In this document: positions 1 through 8,863 of the stretch, one piece after another
Position numbering within the stretch: the first letter of the stretch is position 1
How the letters are laid out: each line of letters opens with the position of its first letter
NCBI RefSeq assembly: GCF_914767665.1
Contig: NC_059507.1
Location: 15,996,001 to 16,060,000 of the forward strand
Source: Harmonia axyridis
Taxonomy: Eukaryota; Arthropoda; Insecta; Coleoptera; Coccinellidae
Length of the DNA stretch: 64,000 nt
Reading direction: 5' to 3'
Translations under genes and position numbers: made by a program
Notes under the pieces: model-generated
What the model was told of the DNA's origin: nothing
Seen by the model: only the letters and a program-made list of their open reading frames with translations
Databases searched by the model: none

Positions 1-357
1 TTATTGGTATGCAGCTCCCGAACAACCCGCGATCGGCCTTCTTGTATATAGGAACAATAGTAGCAAATTTGAGCTGTTTCGGGAAGATGCCGTGTTTAAA
101 TGTGTATCTACATTGTTTCCAGCAACCAGATACACTCCTTTCCAATCCTGAGACTTTAACCTTATTTTGAAAGTATTTATAGTTTCATCAGAAAACATTC
201 TGACGATTTTAGGACAAGTAGGTTCTTTCTTATTTTCATCTTTAGGAAAAGTAAATTTCAAACCTAAGTGATCAGAAATTGAAGTGTACAGAACATTTTT
301 TGAATAAATATCTTTAAAGTTTGTCAAAACATTGTCTATACAAGTTCTAGTGTTCAT
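1..357 (-). pseudogene. non-LTR retrotransposon fragment (endonuclease end joined to RT start)
   Basis: Read on the minus strand, the first part looks like the end of an APE-type endonuclease domain: TCIDNVLTNF, then SDHLGLKFTF, a typical SDH box of the LINE endonuclease family. The reading frame then changes, and a second frame near the window edge reads FATIVPIYKKAD, which matches the start of LINE reverse transcriptases. The usual linker of several hundred residues between these domains is missing, so the copy is internally deleted and frameshifted. It continues past the window start. The clade is probably Jockey/CR1-like, but the fragment is too short to decide. Confidence 0.6.
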
Positions 358-438
358 TCATCAAAAACAATTTCATAAGAATATGCTCTTATAATTGATT
401 CATTCAATTAATGGCTTTTTCATTGTCTTTTAGGTTTA

Positions 439-1830
439 TACAGAGTGTCCCGGGAAGAATGCGACAAACGAATACCATGAATTGAAGTCATCAAAGAGGA
501 CCCGTATCAAAAGGTTTCAATCGCCTTAGTGCCTTCGTTTGGGATATACAGGGTGATGTTCATCTTATGAGTGAAATTTCACTGTTGAATAACTCTTTAA
601 CTAATCTACCGAATAATTTCAAATTTTGAAGTTTTGTCACCCTTTCCTATCGCCTTCCTTCAATATTTCTGAATTCGAGTAAATCAGATCCGGACAAGGA
701 AAATTTCTGACTTTTCCTATTTTCGTGAATATTGAATCACCTTGTATGTTGATATCATGATTTTTTTTTTCGTTTTCGTAATCACAAAGAATTAATTCAT
801 AAAAAAATTTCAAATCTCTGCTTGGCTCCATTATTCAGGGTGATCAATAAACATTTCTTCATGAAAGAAATTTCATAGTTCAAGATATCTTGAATTCATC
901 GGTAGAATTATCTCGAAAATTGTTGCACCCTTCACGAATGGCTCATCTAAATTTTCCTCAAATTATTTAGGAAAACTTTCAATCAACAAGCTTGATAAAA
1001 AATAGAACAAAAACAGCAAATAAATTGAAAATATTTGATCCTGAAACAATTAATCAAAAATAAAATATTTTCAGTTCTGCAGATATTGTTCAAAATGATA
1101 TTGCTCCATTTTTTTCATGAGGGAATGTTTATTGGTCACCTTGTATGACGCTGGCAAGCTGAGTTTTAGAATGTTGATTATGAATTAATTCGTTGTGGTT
1201 ACGAAAACGAATAAAATTATTATATTGACGTACAGACTGATCCAATATTCAAGAAAATAGGAAAAGTCTAAAATTTTGTTAGTCCGGATCTGATTTATTC
1301 GATTTCAGAAATATTGAAGGAAGGCGATAGTAAAGGGCGACAAAACTTCAAAAATTGAAATTATTCGGTGGATTTGTTGAAGAGTTATTGAACTAAAAAA
1401 ATTTCACTCATAAGGGAATGTTTATTGATCACCCTGTATGACCGTGCCAAGCCAAGATTTAGAATTTTTATAATGAATTGATTCCTTGTGGTTCCGAAAA
1501 CGGAAAAAAATCATAATGTTCACGTACAGGGTGATCGAATATTCACGAAAATAGAAAAAGTCTGAAATTTTCCTAGTCCGGATCTGATTTACTCGAATTC
1601 AGAAATATTGAAGGAAGGCGATAGGAAAGGGTGACAAAACTTCAAAATTTGAAATTATTCGGTCGATTAGTTAGAGTTATTCAACAGTGAAATTTCACTC
1701 ATAAGATGAACATCACCCTGTATATCCCAAACGAAGGCACTCGGGCGATTGAAACCTCTTGATACGGGTCCTCCTTGATGACTTCAATTCATGGTATTCG
1801 TTTGTCGCATTCTTCCCGGGACACCCCGTA
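439..1830. mobile_element. foldback element with TACAGAGTGTCCCGGG-type ends
   Basis: The two ends are inverted copies: the left begins TACAGAGTGTCCCGGGAAG and the right ends CTTCCCGGGACACCCCGTA. The inverted similarity runs for roughly 300 bp on each side. The right half contains two direct copies of a unit of about 294 bp (near 1130-1421 and 1422-1715), and the left half contains one inverted copy. No coding capacity was found. The element is flanked by TA, as expected of Tc1/mariner-type nonautonomous elements. The 110-bp element in the TMEM86 intron has the same termini. Confidence 0.65.
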
Positions 1831-2640
1831 AATTGCAGCTCCTCCATGCTCGCGACATCTCTACAGTAGTGGGTTGCTAGATTGAAATTTTCTAAATTAT
1901 ATGTTTTCAGTTGGACCTCAGTCTTCCAATACTCAGTTTGCCAGTATTCAAAGTAAAAAATCCTCAGCCTGATTCGATAGGAATTCTTTGTGTCTAGAGA
2001 AGTAAAATCTTCCCACACCTGCTGGCCATAATTCAGGTTTATAATTCATCTTTTTTATTGAATGGTGCTGTTATTACATACCATCGTAAAGCGTTTTCGG
2101 CAGTAGGTATCTCTTTCACTGTTATGTTGCTATCTTCAAAACCAGCTGCAATTATAATATATTCCTGAATTTTTTCTTCTGTGGTGGTTCGCTTTATTCG
2201 ATATAAATAAATCCACACTTTTTTTCCAAGTCCAGTGAACTCGCTTGTTTTCCCAGTTCCGATTGTTTTTTTATGCTATGCTGTTTTCCTTACCAATGTT
2301 GTTTACTTCACCTGTTGTATTCTGTGTTAATTGAATATGTTTGTTTTGATTCCAATTCTTATAGACATTACTGACAGTTGGTGTTATAGTTTGTTATTTA
2401 GTTCTCTGCTTTGTTATGTCACTTTAAGTTATGCTCTGCTTATGTTGCTCCACCTGTACGTGGTCCGGATAAGTTTCTTCCTTAGCATTTTCGGGTTTCT
2501 TTGTGGAAGTAGCAGTATCGCTTTTGTTTATATTGCGTTTATTCACTGCATGATCTTCATTTCTCTGGGTTTTTTTCGAGCGTCGAAAAAACTTGTATGT
2601 AAAAAATTTTAAGTAAACTTAAAGAATTTTTTATTACAGG
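1831..2640. other. no gene recognised
   Basis: AT-rich sequence. An open frame at 2331-2612 is hydrophobic and low in complexity, and has no convincing start context or family. At 2636 a TACAGGGTGGCCACAGAG start appears, the typical left end of an insect nonautonomous element. I found no matching right end. Confidence 0.4.
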
Positions 2641-2974
2641 GTGGCCACAGAGAATAACTTCGGAGGAAACACACCCTTATGTAAAAGTAAAAATGAACTT
2701 ACCATTGGTTCAAATTGTTTGTGTGAAACAGTAGAATAATTATACCGAACTCATTAGGAAAATTAATTTTGAATGATTTACTTTATTCACATTTAGGAAT
2801 GGTGAAAATGAAAGTGAAGCCAGGTCTCTTTGAATATGGGAATATTAAACATGGTGAAACTAAAAGAAGCCCATCACCAGAACTTATGTTTGGAGGAGAA
2901 CTGCGCATTAGATTCAATATTTTAAATCTGCCCAGAGATGTAAAAAGTTCAGAAGATTGGAAACTTGGAAAAAG

Positions 2975-3520
2975 GAAGAGATGGTGTAATATATTAGATA
3001 TAAGTTCGAATCATGCTTATGCGCTAAGAATTATTTTTATGCATTCATTGTATTGAATATGGAATAACCTCATATTAGAACCTGTGTTTGATTTATTGGC
3101 AAATTCCAGTTAGGTACTAACAATTCAATATTGTTCAATTTCAGGTTATCTTATATTGTTTTTTTTTTATTTTTTTCATTTTATTGTTGGAGTAAAATGT
3201 AGATGTTGTCAAGAAGATGGACTTTCGAGATTAAAATTATGTCGACATAATTATCGACCCTGAAGAAAATAAAACCGATTTGGCCAATAGTAAATGTTAT
3301 GTGAGACTTTAGCGACTCACGAAACTATTAGAGAGACTTGTATATATGTCAAAATGTAGTTTATATACATTCTTCGAAGAATGGATGTAGTGTAATATAT
3401 TAGATATAAATTCTGATTATGCGTTTGCGCAAGGATGATTTTCAAATTTTTATGCATTCATTGTATTGAGTATGGAATAAATCTTATATTAGGACCTGTG
3501 TTCGAATTATTGGTAAATCC
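2975..3520. repeat. diverged direct repeat, about 140 bp, two copies
   Basis: 2975-3112 and 3370-3520 are clearly related. Both contain GTGTAATATATTAGATATAA, then TTTTTATGCATTCATTGTATTGA, then ACCTGTGTT. The first copy overlaps an open frame (2769-3056), and I see no protein family in it. The second copy carries small insertions and no open frame. The repeat may be an old local duplication upstream of the psq exon. Confidence 0.6.
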
Positions 3521-3600
3521 AGAATTTATAAACCCAATGTTTTACACAATTAAACAAAGCTCAAAGATGATCAGGATCATCTAACATACATTTTTTTCAG

Positions 3601-3949
3601 CATGTTATACTCGTACAACGCACTGTCGCCTTATTATGCCCAATACTGGACCAACGGAAAAGACGTCAACCCCAACCTATCAGTATCATCCCGAGGCTCG
3701 TATTACTACCCCGAAATGACATTAGGCAAAGCAAACTATGTGCCAGCTCAAAATCTGGAATTGAAGTACTACAAGCAATATTCCCGCGAGGATTCAAACT
3801 GCGCCATCCAAGCAGTAGTCAGTAGAAACATGTCGGTCTCAGAAGCTTCCAAGAAATACAACGTGCCTTATTCGACCCTCTCCTATAATATTAAAAAGTT
3901 AAGCATTGAGACGTTTTCCAAATGTTCGTGTAAGAAGTGCGCCAATTGA
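3601..3949 (+). CDS. 3'-terminal exon with pipsqueak (psq) helix-turn-helix DNA-binding domain
   Basis: A strong 3' splice site (TTTTTTTCAG) ends immediately before the exon, and an open frame runs to a TGA. Residues about 58-98, counting from the in-exon ATG, form a helix-turn-helix of the psq type, with the core YSREDSNCAIQAVV followed by MSVSEASKKYNVPYSTLSY. In insects such domains occur in BTB-domain and related transcription factors, often on alternative last exons. The N-terminal part is rich in Tyr and Ser, and the C-terminus ends in a small Cys cluster (CSCKKC). An AATAAA follows about 120 bp after the stop. The in-exon ATG lies one base after the splice site, so the true protein probably starts in exons left of the window. 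No BTB domain is visible here, so the gene cannot be named. Confidence 0.65.
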
Positions 3950-4070
3950 AGATTTAACCTGCAAATTGCTGAAATAGTTTGAACCAATGCATATTATATT
4001 CTAAATAGTTTTTGTTTAATTACTACAGACTACTAAGTGGCTCACATCTAAATACAGACCGTATTCAACA

Positions 4071-4076
4071 AATAAA
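4071..4076 (+). terminator. polyadenylation signal for the psq exon
   Basis: An exact AATAAA, 122 bp after the stop of the psq exon, followed by a T-rich stretch (TTTATTATTATATCTG). It fits the end of the transcript. Confidence 0.6.
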
Positions 4077-4217
4077 GTCGGTTTATTATTATATCTGTCT
4101 GGCTCCCGGACTATAACCTAACAAATAAAAAGCTAACTTGAGTACGATCGAAGCAGTATTTCAATATTACAATTACAATATACATGACCAAGTTCCTCTC
4201 CAACGGTAATTAGTAGA

Positions 4218-4468
4218 ATGCATTAGATAATAGTAATAAAAAGCCTCGTGAACGTCAGCTACGACTCGGCTGGGGGGGAGAGCGGCGGCAGCCCCCCAAA
4301 CACGATGAAAAAAAAAATACATTCAGTCATTTCCTCCCAACTGAAAATTTGTCAAATTGTAGCTAACCCAATATCTAGACGAAAAAATGCAGTCAGCTGG
4401 TTATAGCATAGTGTATTATACGTCAGCTGGTGCCCCAAACATGAAGAAAAAAATTATTTTTTCAATGA
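4218..4468. repeat. left arm of a foldback element split by about 11.4 kb of nested insertions
   Basis: About 250 bp here are repeated in inverted orientation at 15862-16114, including the landmarks GCCTCGTGAACGTCAGCTACG, a G-rich run, and GTATTATACGTCAGCTGG. If the three nested elements between the arms are subtracted, the arms enclose only about 670 bp. The parent was therefore a foldback element of about 1.2 kb with a (TA)n tract in its middle. Confidence 0.7.
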
Positions 4469-4534
4469 TTTCCTGATTTCCTCTCAAACAAAAATTTACC
4501 GGATGATAGCTTATATGCTACTATGGATAAATAA

Positions 4535-4539
<5 letters not shown>

Positions 4540-4617
<78 letters not shown>
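4540..4617. repeat. (TA)n microsatellite at the 5' side of the R4-like LINE
   Basis: An uninterrupted TA run of about 78 bp directly abuts the GC-rich 5' end of the LINE. The tract resumes at the 3' end of the LINE, which suggests that the element inserted into TA repeats. Confidence 0.85.
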
Positions 4618-4619
<2 letters not shown>

Positions 4620-4950
4620 CGCAGGGTGGTCGCAAGACCATCGGGGATTGACGCCCCCGCGTACCCGAGTCGCCACAATCCTTCGAAGGTTGGCAGCCTT
4701 TGAGGGATAACTTATATTCAGCCCCTATAACGAGAAGTAGACACCAGGGCGGTAGGGAGTCTCAGGCTGGCTCTCTTCGGAACCGTCAGGATGATTGGCC
4801 TGTAGGAGGTTTGTGTGGAGCGAGCGGCGCACCCCTCCGAGAAGGAACCGCAAGGCTAATTCCTGCAACCCAGCGAAGGGATAGCTCAATTAGTTTGAGC
4901 GAGCCCCCAGCTCGCTCCGCTATTGGGCCACAGCGGGATAGGCGAACGCG
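4618..4950 (+). promoter_or_regulatory. structured GC-rich 5' UTR of the R4-like LINE
   Basis: Several short hairpins are visible. One is TGGTC-GCAA-GACCA, a perfect 5-bp stem with a GNRA tetraloop, within the first 30 bases. Others are GGGG(ATTGACG)CCCC and the palindrome CCTTCGAAGG. Elements of the R2 group often carry an HDV-like self-cleaving ribozyme at the 5' end. I could not thread this sequence confidently onto that fold, so a ribozyme is only a possibility. Confidence 0.35.
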
Positions 4951-5958
4951 ATGGATGAGAATTATTTATTAATGCGCGCACATTATATTGCTCAGTATCT
5001 TGCTGCACGGTCTGACAGGACATACAGACAGCTTCTACTGGAAACTTGGAGGGATATATACCCGACCAGACCAGCCTACGTCCAGCTGCTCTCCAATCGT
5101 GTGAGATGGATTCTTGCTAACCAGAAGCTGTCTCAGGCCGAACTTGAGAGAATCAAGAATACTTGCTTTCCGACTGTTCAGCTTACTGTTGAACAGCCAG
5201 TCGAGGCTCGCAGGTCGTCGGTACGGGTGAGAAGGAGTGGTCTTTTTGTGGACAGGGTGCAGAATGATGAGGTGGAGAGAGCGTTTCTGCGTAATCTGAT
5301 GAGCTACTCGGGAATGACGCCAGAATGTAGACCAAGAATACCTAAGCTCGATTACTCGAGAGCGGTCCTTGAGAGACTTCAATCGCTGAACACAACGCTC
5401 CCGAAACATCTGAATAATGTGAAAACATTGGAGCAGGTGGTAAGTGTAGTATATGCCGGAGCCGCCACTATATGCGAGATGAATGGACAAAAGCTCCAAC
5501 AACGGAATGCCCATCATCATACGATGGAGTCCTCAATCCCTCCTTGGAAAGCCCGGCTGCAAAGGGAGATAACAAGGTTAAGGAAAAAAATTGGTATTGT
5601 CCATACTTACCTGAGCAACCCCGCACCGTCAACTAGAGTGGTCAAAGCGGTCCGAAAGGTGGCCTCTGAATTCCGTATTAAACGCCGGGATCCCATGTTC
5701 GGGGAAAAGATTTCGCTCAGGTGTGACACTATGAAACAAAAAATAAAAGTGTTAGGGCTTCGTATTCGGCGCTACAATGAGAAGGTAAAGCGACACAACA
5801 ACAACGACTTTTTTTCAAGAACCAAAAACAGTTCTTCCGGAACCTCGAACAGAAAAAAGAACATGCGGAGGGCCATCTCGACTCTAAAACCGCCCACCAG
5901 TATTGGAGTAAGATCTGGTCCGAAAACGTTACCTACGACGATCAAGCGTACTGGATAG
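4951..5958 (+). CDS. R4-like LINE ORF, N-terminal part (ends by frameshift)
   Basis: 335 residues starting MDENYLLMRAHYIAQYL, basic towards the end. I recognise no zinc finger or Myb domain. It corresponds to the poorly conserved N-terminal region of single-ORF RLE LINEs. The last 50 or so residues are out of frame. From about 5802 onward the other frame carries the authentic continuation, including QYWSKIWSEN, a Trp-rich motif placed just before the RT domain in this LINE group. A one-base indel near 5790-5815, around an ACAACAACAACGAC stretch and a T7 run, is enough to explain the break. The stop at 5958 is therefore a mutation product and not a natural ORF1 end. Confidence 0.7.
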   Translation: MDENYLLMRAHYIAQYLAARSDRTYRQLLLETWRDIYPTRPAYVQLLSNRVRWILANQKLSQAELERIKNTCFPTVQLTVEQPVEARRSSVRVRRSGLFVDRVQNDEVERAFLRNLMSYSGMTPECRPRIPKLDYSRAVLERLQSLNTTLPKHLNNVKTLEQVVSVVYAGAATICEMNGQKLQQRNAHHHTMESSIPPWKARLQREITRLRKKIGIVHTYLSNPAPSTRVVKAVRKVASEFRIKRRDPMFGEKISLRCDTMKQKIKVLGLRIRRYNEKVKRHNNNDFFSRTKNSSSGTSNRKKNMRRAISTLKPPTSIGVRSGPKTLPTTIKRTG

Positions 5959-8246
5959 AAGAGGCACAGGAGACAATCCCACGAGCACAAATGCAGGACC
6001 TAAGAATTGAAGCGGCAGACATAACTGAAGCCCTGAAAGGTCTGAACAATTGGGCAGCTCCTGGTGCGGACGGACTCCACAATTACTGGTGGAAGCACCT
6101 CTCAAGTGTCCATGGACCATTGTCGGAAATCTTCCAGGCGGCACTCTCGGATCCCTCTGGTATACCTAACTTCTTTACGAAAGGGATAACGCATCTGATT
6201 AAAAAAAAGGGAGACAGTAGGAACCCTGAAAATTACAGGCCTATCACATGCTTACCCTCCGTATATAAAATCTTTACATCAATTCTAGCTAAATATATAG
6301 ACGACCACCTCAGGCAGAATAACTTGATGGCTGAGGAACAGAGCGGATGCCGAATGAAGACAAAAGGAAGTAAGGAACTCTTAGTGGTCGATTATATCCT
6401 GACCAAGCAGGCCCGCAAAAGGCTGAGGAATATATCTGTAGCATGGGTTGATTATAGGAAGGCATTTGACTCCATCCCACATTCTTGGCTGCTGAGGGTG
6501 CTGAGGATGCACGGAATAGCAGATAACATCATAACTGCTTTGGAGGGCCTCATGAAGACATGGAAAACATCACTTCAGATACGAGCCGGGGATCTTTTGG
6601 ATACGTCAGACGAGATCCGAATTCAACGGGGTATATTCCAAGGTGATTCGCTCAGCCCTGTCTGGTTTTGCCTCGCATTGAACCCCCTGAGCATGCTGCT
6701 CAATAACACAAAGTACGGCTATGTCATAGACAAACAACAGAATATAAGAACCAATCATAATTTGTACATGGATGACCTGAAAATATACGCCGCAAGTATG
6801 GAACAACTGAGAAGATTACTTGAGATTGTAGCAGCATTCAGCGAATCAATAAATATGCAATTGGGAATTGAAAAGTGTGCAGTGCTTGAGGTAAAAAGGG
6901 GAAAAATTCAAGAAACGCAACACCAGACCCTAATTAATAATGTCACAATACCGGCTCTAGACGATGATGGCACCTACAAGTATTTGGGAATCAACCAAGC
7001 TTTGGAGATTAGAACCTCGGAGATGAAAAAGATGTTTAAGGATAAACTATATGCCAGACTAAGACTCCTGATGAAAACAGGACTCAATTCCAAAGCATTT
7101 TTTACCGCTGTTAACATCTGGGCGATTCCTAGCATGATGTACTCGTTTGGTGTGCTGACCTGGTCGAGAACAGAGCTCCGCGAGATGGATAGAGCGGTAA
7201 GAGCTACGCTCACGAGATATGGAGTCCACCATCCGCATTCATCTAACATCAGACTATATCTTAAGAGACAACAAGGAGGAAGAGGATTACTCAACTTGGA
7301 GGCTGCACATGACAAACATATTGATTCCTTAAGGGGTTATTTTCATGAAAGTGACTCACCTTTTTTGCAGGCTATCTGCCGGGCCGACGAAAACTGTTCG
7401 GCTCTTGGACTGTCTAATCGGGCTGATCGGCTCTCCGGGCGCTCGAGTGATGAGTTGATCGAAGAATGGAAGTCCAAGGCTCTTCATGGTAGATATGCTT
7501 CTCTCCTGAAGAGTGAACATGTTAATGAGGTCGAATCACTGTCATACTTACGTGCTGGATACCTTTTACCGGAAACAGAGGGGAGGCTGATAGCAATACA
7601 GGACCAGGTGATGCCTACTAGAATGTACCTGAAACATATAGCCAAACAAGATATCCCCTCTGACCGATGCAGAGGGTGCTTTCAGGCTCCCGAGTCTATT
7701 CAGCACTTGACGTCATCATGTTCGGTTATGGCTCCCAGGGACTATATGGACAGACACAATGCGATGGCCAAGATATATCATCAACACTTGGCTCTCAAAT
7801 TAGGCTTGCTTTGCAGTGAAGAGGAACATTACCGATATCAACCAAAATCACTTCTGGAAAGCAGCCGCTACAAATTATATTGGGATGCCACATTGATAAC
7901 AGATGGCGCAGTGGCACACAACCGGCCTGATATCGCACTGTTTGATCTGGAGCAGAAAACTTGTGTCCTCCTTGACGTGACTATCCCGGCGGACGACAAT
8001 ATTCCCAGAGCATACTCGGAAAAGATCAGCAAGTACAACGATCTAGCATTTCAGCTTCGCGCTTTACATAACTTGAAGGGCATCAGTATTTTGCCACTGA
8101 TCATATCGACTAATGGTTTGGTGGAAAAGCGCCTTATCGAAAATACGCGAGAGCTGGGCCTGGATCAGACCATAATTTCACTGGCACAGAAGCAAGTACT
8201 TTTGAACACTGTCCGTATCGTCAGGAAGTGTTTGCAAGGTCAATAG
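5802..8246 (+). CDS. R4-like LINE reverse transcriptase and restriction-like endonuclease
   Basis: Reverse transcriptase: VDYRKAFDSIPHSW near 6447, QGDSLSPVWF near 6639 and YMDDLKIY near 6764. A knuckle CRGCF...H...C follows near 7668. A PD-(D/E)xK endonuclease core lies near 7923 (RPDIALF, then LLDVTIP, then KISKY). The protein makes first-strand cDNA at a nicked chromosomal target (target-primed reverse transcription). An ATG occurs at 5991, but homologous-looking sequence begins upstream of it, so this is the C-terminal part of one longer ORF that begins at 4951. Apart from the single frameshift I see no stop codon. The copy is young and nearly intact. Confidence 0.85.
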   Translation, partial: QRLFFKNQKQFFRNLEQKKEHAEGHLDSKTAHQYWSKIWSENVTYDDQAYWIEEAQETIPRAQMQDLRIEAADITEALKGLNNWAAPGADGLHNYWWKHLSSVHGPLSEIFQAALSDPSGIPNFFTKGITHLIKKKGDSRNPENYRPITCLPSVYKIFTSILAKYIDDHLRQNNLMAEEQSGCRMKTKGSKELLVVDYILTKQARKRLRNISVAWVDYRKAFDSIPHSWLLRVLRMHGIADNIITALEGLMKTWKTSLQIRAGDLLDTSDEIRIQRGIFQGDSLSPVWFCLALNPLSMLLNNTKYGYVIDKQQNIRTNHNLYMDDLKIYAASMEQLRRLLEIVAAFSESINMQLGIEKCAVLEVKRGKIQETQHQTLINNVTIPALDDDGTYKYLGINQALEIRTSEMKKMFKDKLYARLRLLMKTGLNSKAFFTAVNIWAIPSMMYSFGVLTWSRTELREMDRAVRATLTRYGVHHPHSSNIRLYLKRQQGGRGLLNLEAAHDKHIDSLRGYFHESDSPFLQAICRADENCSALGLSNRADRLSGRSSDELIEEWKSKALHGRYASLLKSEHVNEVESLSYLRAGYLLPETEGRLIAIQDQVMPTRMYLKHIAKQDIPSDRCRGCFQAPESIQHLTSSCSVMAPRDYMDRHNAMAKIYHQHLALKLGLLCSEEEHYRYQPKSLLESSRYKLYWDATLITDGAVAHNRPDIALFDLEQKTCVLLDVTIPADDNIPRAYSEKISKYNDLAFQLRALHNLKGISILPLIISTNGLVEKRLIENTRELGLDQTIISLAQKQVLLNTVRIVRKCLQGQ

Positions 8247-8308
8247 CGATGTGACTGCCTTGACCACTAAGTCCGGCAGCTGCATAATTACCCGGTAATC
8301 GGTGGAAA

Positions 8309-8317
<9 letters not shown>

Positions 8318-8370
<53 letters not shown>
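8318..8370. repeat. (TA)n microsatellite between LINE and LTR element
   Basis: A pure TA run joining the A-rich LINE tail to the left LTR of the Ty3/gypsy element. It resumes to the right of the LTR element at 13338-13359 (with a short GGC interruption) and again after the mariner dimer. Confidence 0.85.
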
Positions 8371-8373
<3 letters not shown>

Positions 8374-8694
8374 AAATCTTTTCTTATTCAGTCGGATAAT
8401 AGACGATTTGATTTCATCAATCTGAAAAAATTTATTTTTTTAAATTCTAACGTGGAACATAATATTTACAAACTCTTCTTATATAAATTCTAAATAACTA
8501 ACCTGAAAAAATCAAAAACAATGCTATTAAACCAACGAAAAATGAATTTAAATTGAGAAAACTATTTTATGACAATCTCAAAACGAATTTATAATAAGAA
8601 CTGTCAATCCAAAGCTCTCTATAATTTCATATAACATAGAATTAAAAGAAACACATTGAATTCCATAAAAAAAATATGGTATATTTATTTTACA
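8368..8694 (-). repeat. 3' LTR of the Ty3/gypsy element
   Basis: 327 bp. On the minus strand it begins TGTAAAATAAATATACC and ends near GATTTCTTATA. It matches the other LTR over its whole length except that it lacks 7 bp (within TAACTACTAACATAG, which here reads TAACATAG). Confidence 0.85.
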
Positions 8695-8705
8695 TCCCCC
8701 CATCC
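8695..8705 (-). promoter_or_regulatory. polypurine tract of the Ty3/gypsy element
   Basis: GGATGGGGGGA on the minus strand, directly abutting the TGTAAAAT start of the 3' LTR. This is the expected place for the plus-strand DNA primer. Confidence 0.75.
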
Positions 8706-8863
8706 AAGATATGTGGCAAAACCACTATATGTTGGAGATGTCACATGGGAGCAACTTTGTGATATGAAAATAATTATTGTCCTTTTTTCTATATCCAATA
8801 TCTATTTCATATATGGTATCTGAAATTTTCTTTGTTATAGGAAAAGGTCCTACTCTTATTGCT

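Larger units (their letters stand above)
4618..8317 (+). mobile_element. R4/Dong-like non-LTR retrotransposon in a (TA)n tract
   Basis: A 3.7-kb element with much higher GC than its surroundings, flanked on both sides by TA runs. It has a 5' region of about 330 bp, one long coding region broken by a single frameshift, a 3' UTR of about 70 bp and an A-rich tail. The coding region has a reverse transcriptase with a YMDD box, a C-terminal zinc knuckle and a restriction-like endonuclease. This is the layout of site-specific LINEs of the R2/R4 group. Dong of that group is known to insert into TAA repeats. A second, truncated copy of this type at 58.9 kb also ends at a (TA)n tract. Confidence 0.8.

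Noticed and set aside
2331..2612. Hydrophobic 93-codon open frame (+)
   Set aside because: Low-complexity, no family and no splice or promoter context. It lies next to a transposon terminus. Most likely chance.
4700..4972. 90-codon frame in the 5' UTR of the R4-like LINE
   Set aside because: It overlaps structured GC-rich UTR and the start of the main ORF; the composition (Arg/Gly/Ser-rich) is that of translated GC-rich UTR.
8302..8493. Frame encoding an Ile-Tyr repeat
   Set aside because: Translation of the (TA)n tract running into the LTR.
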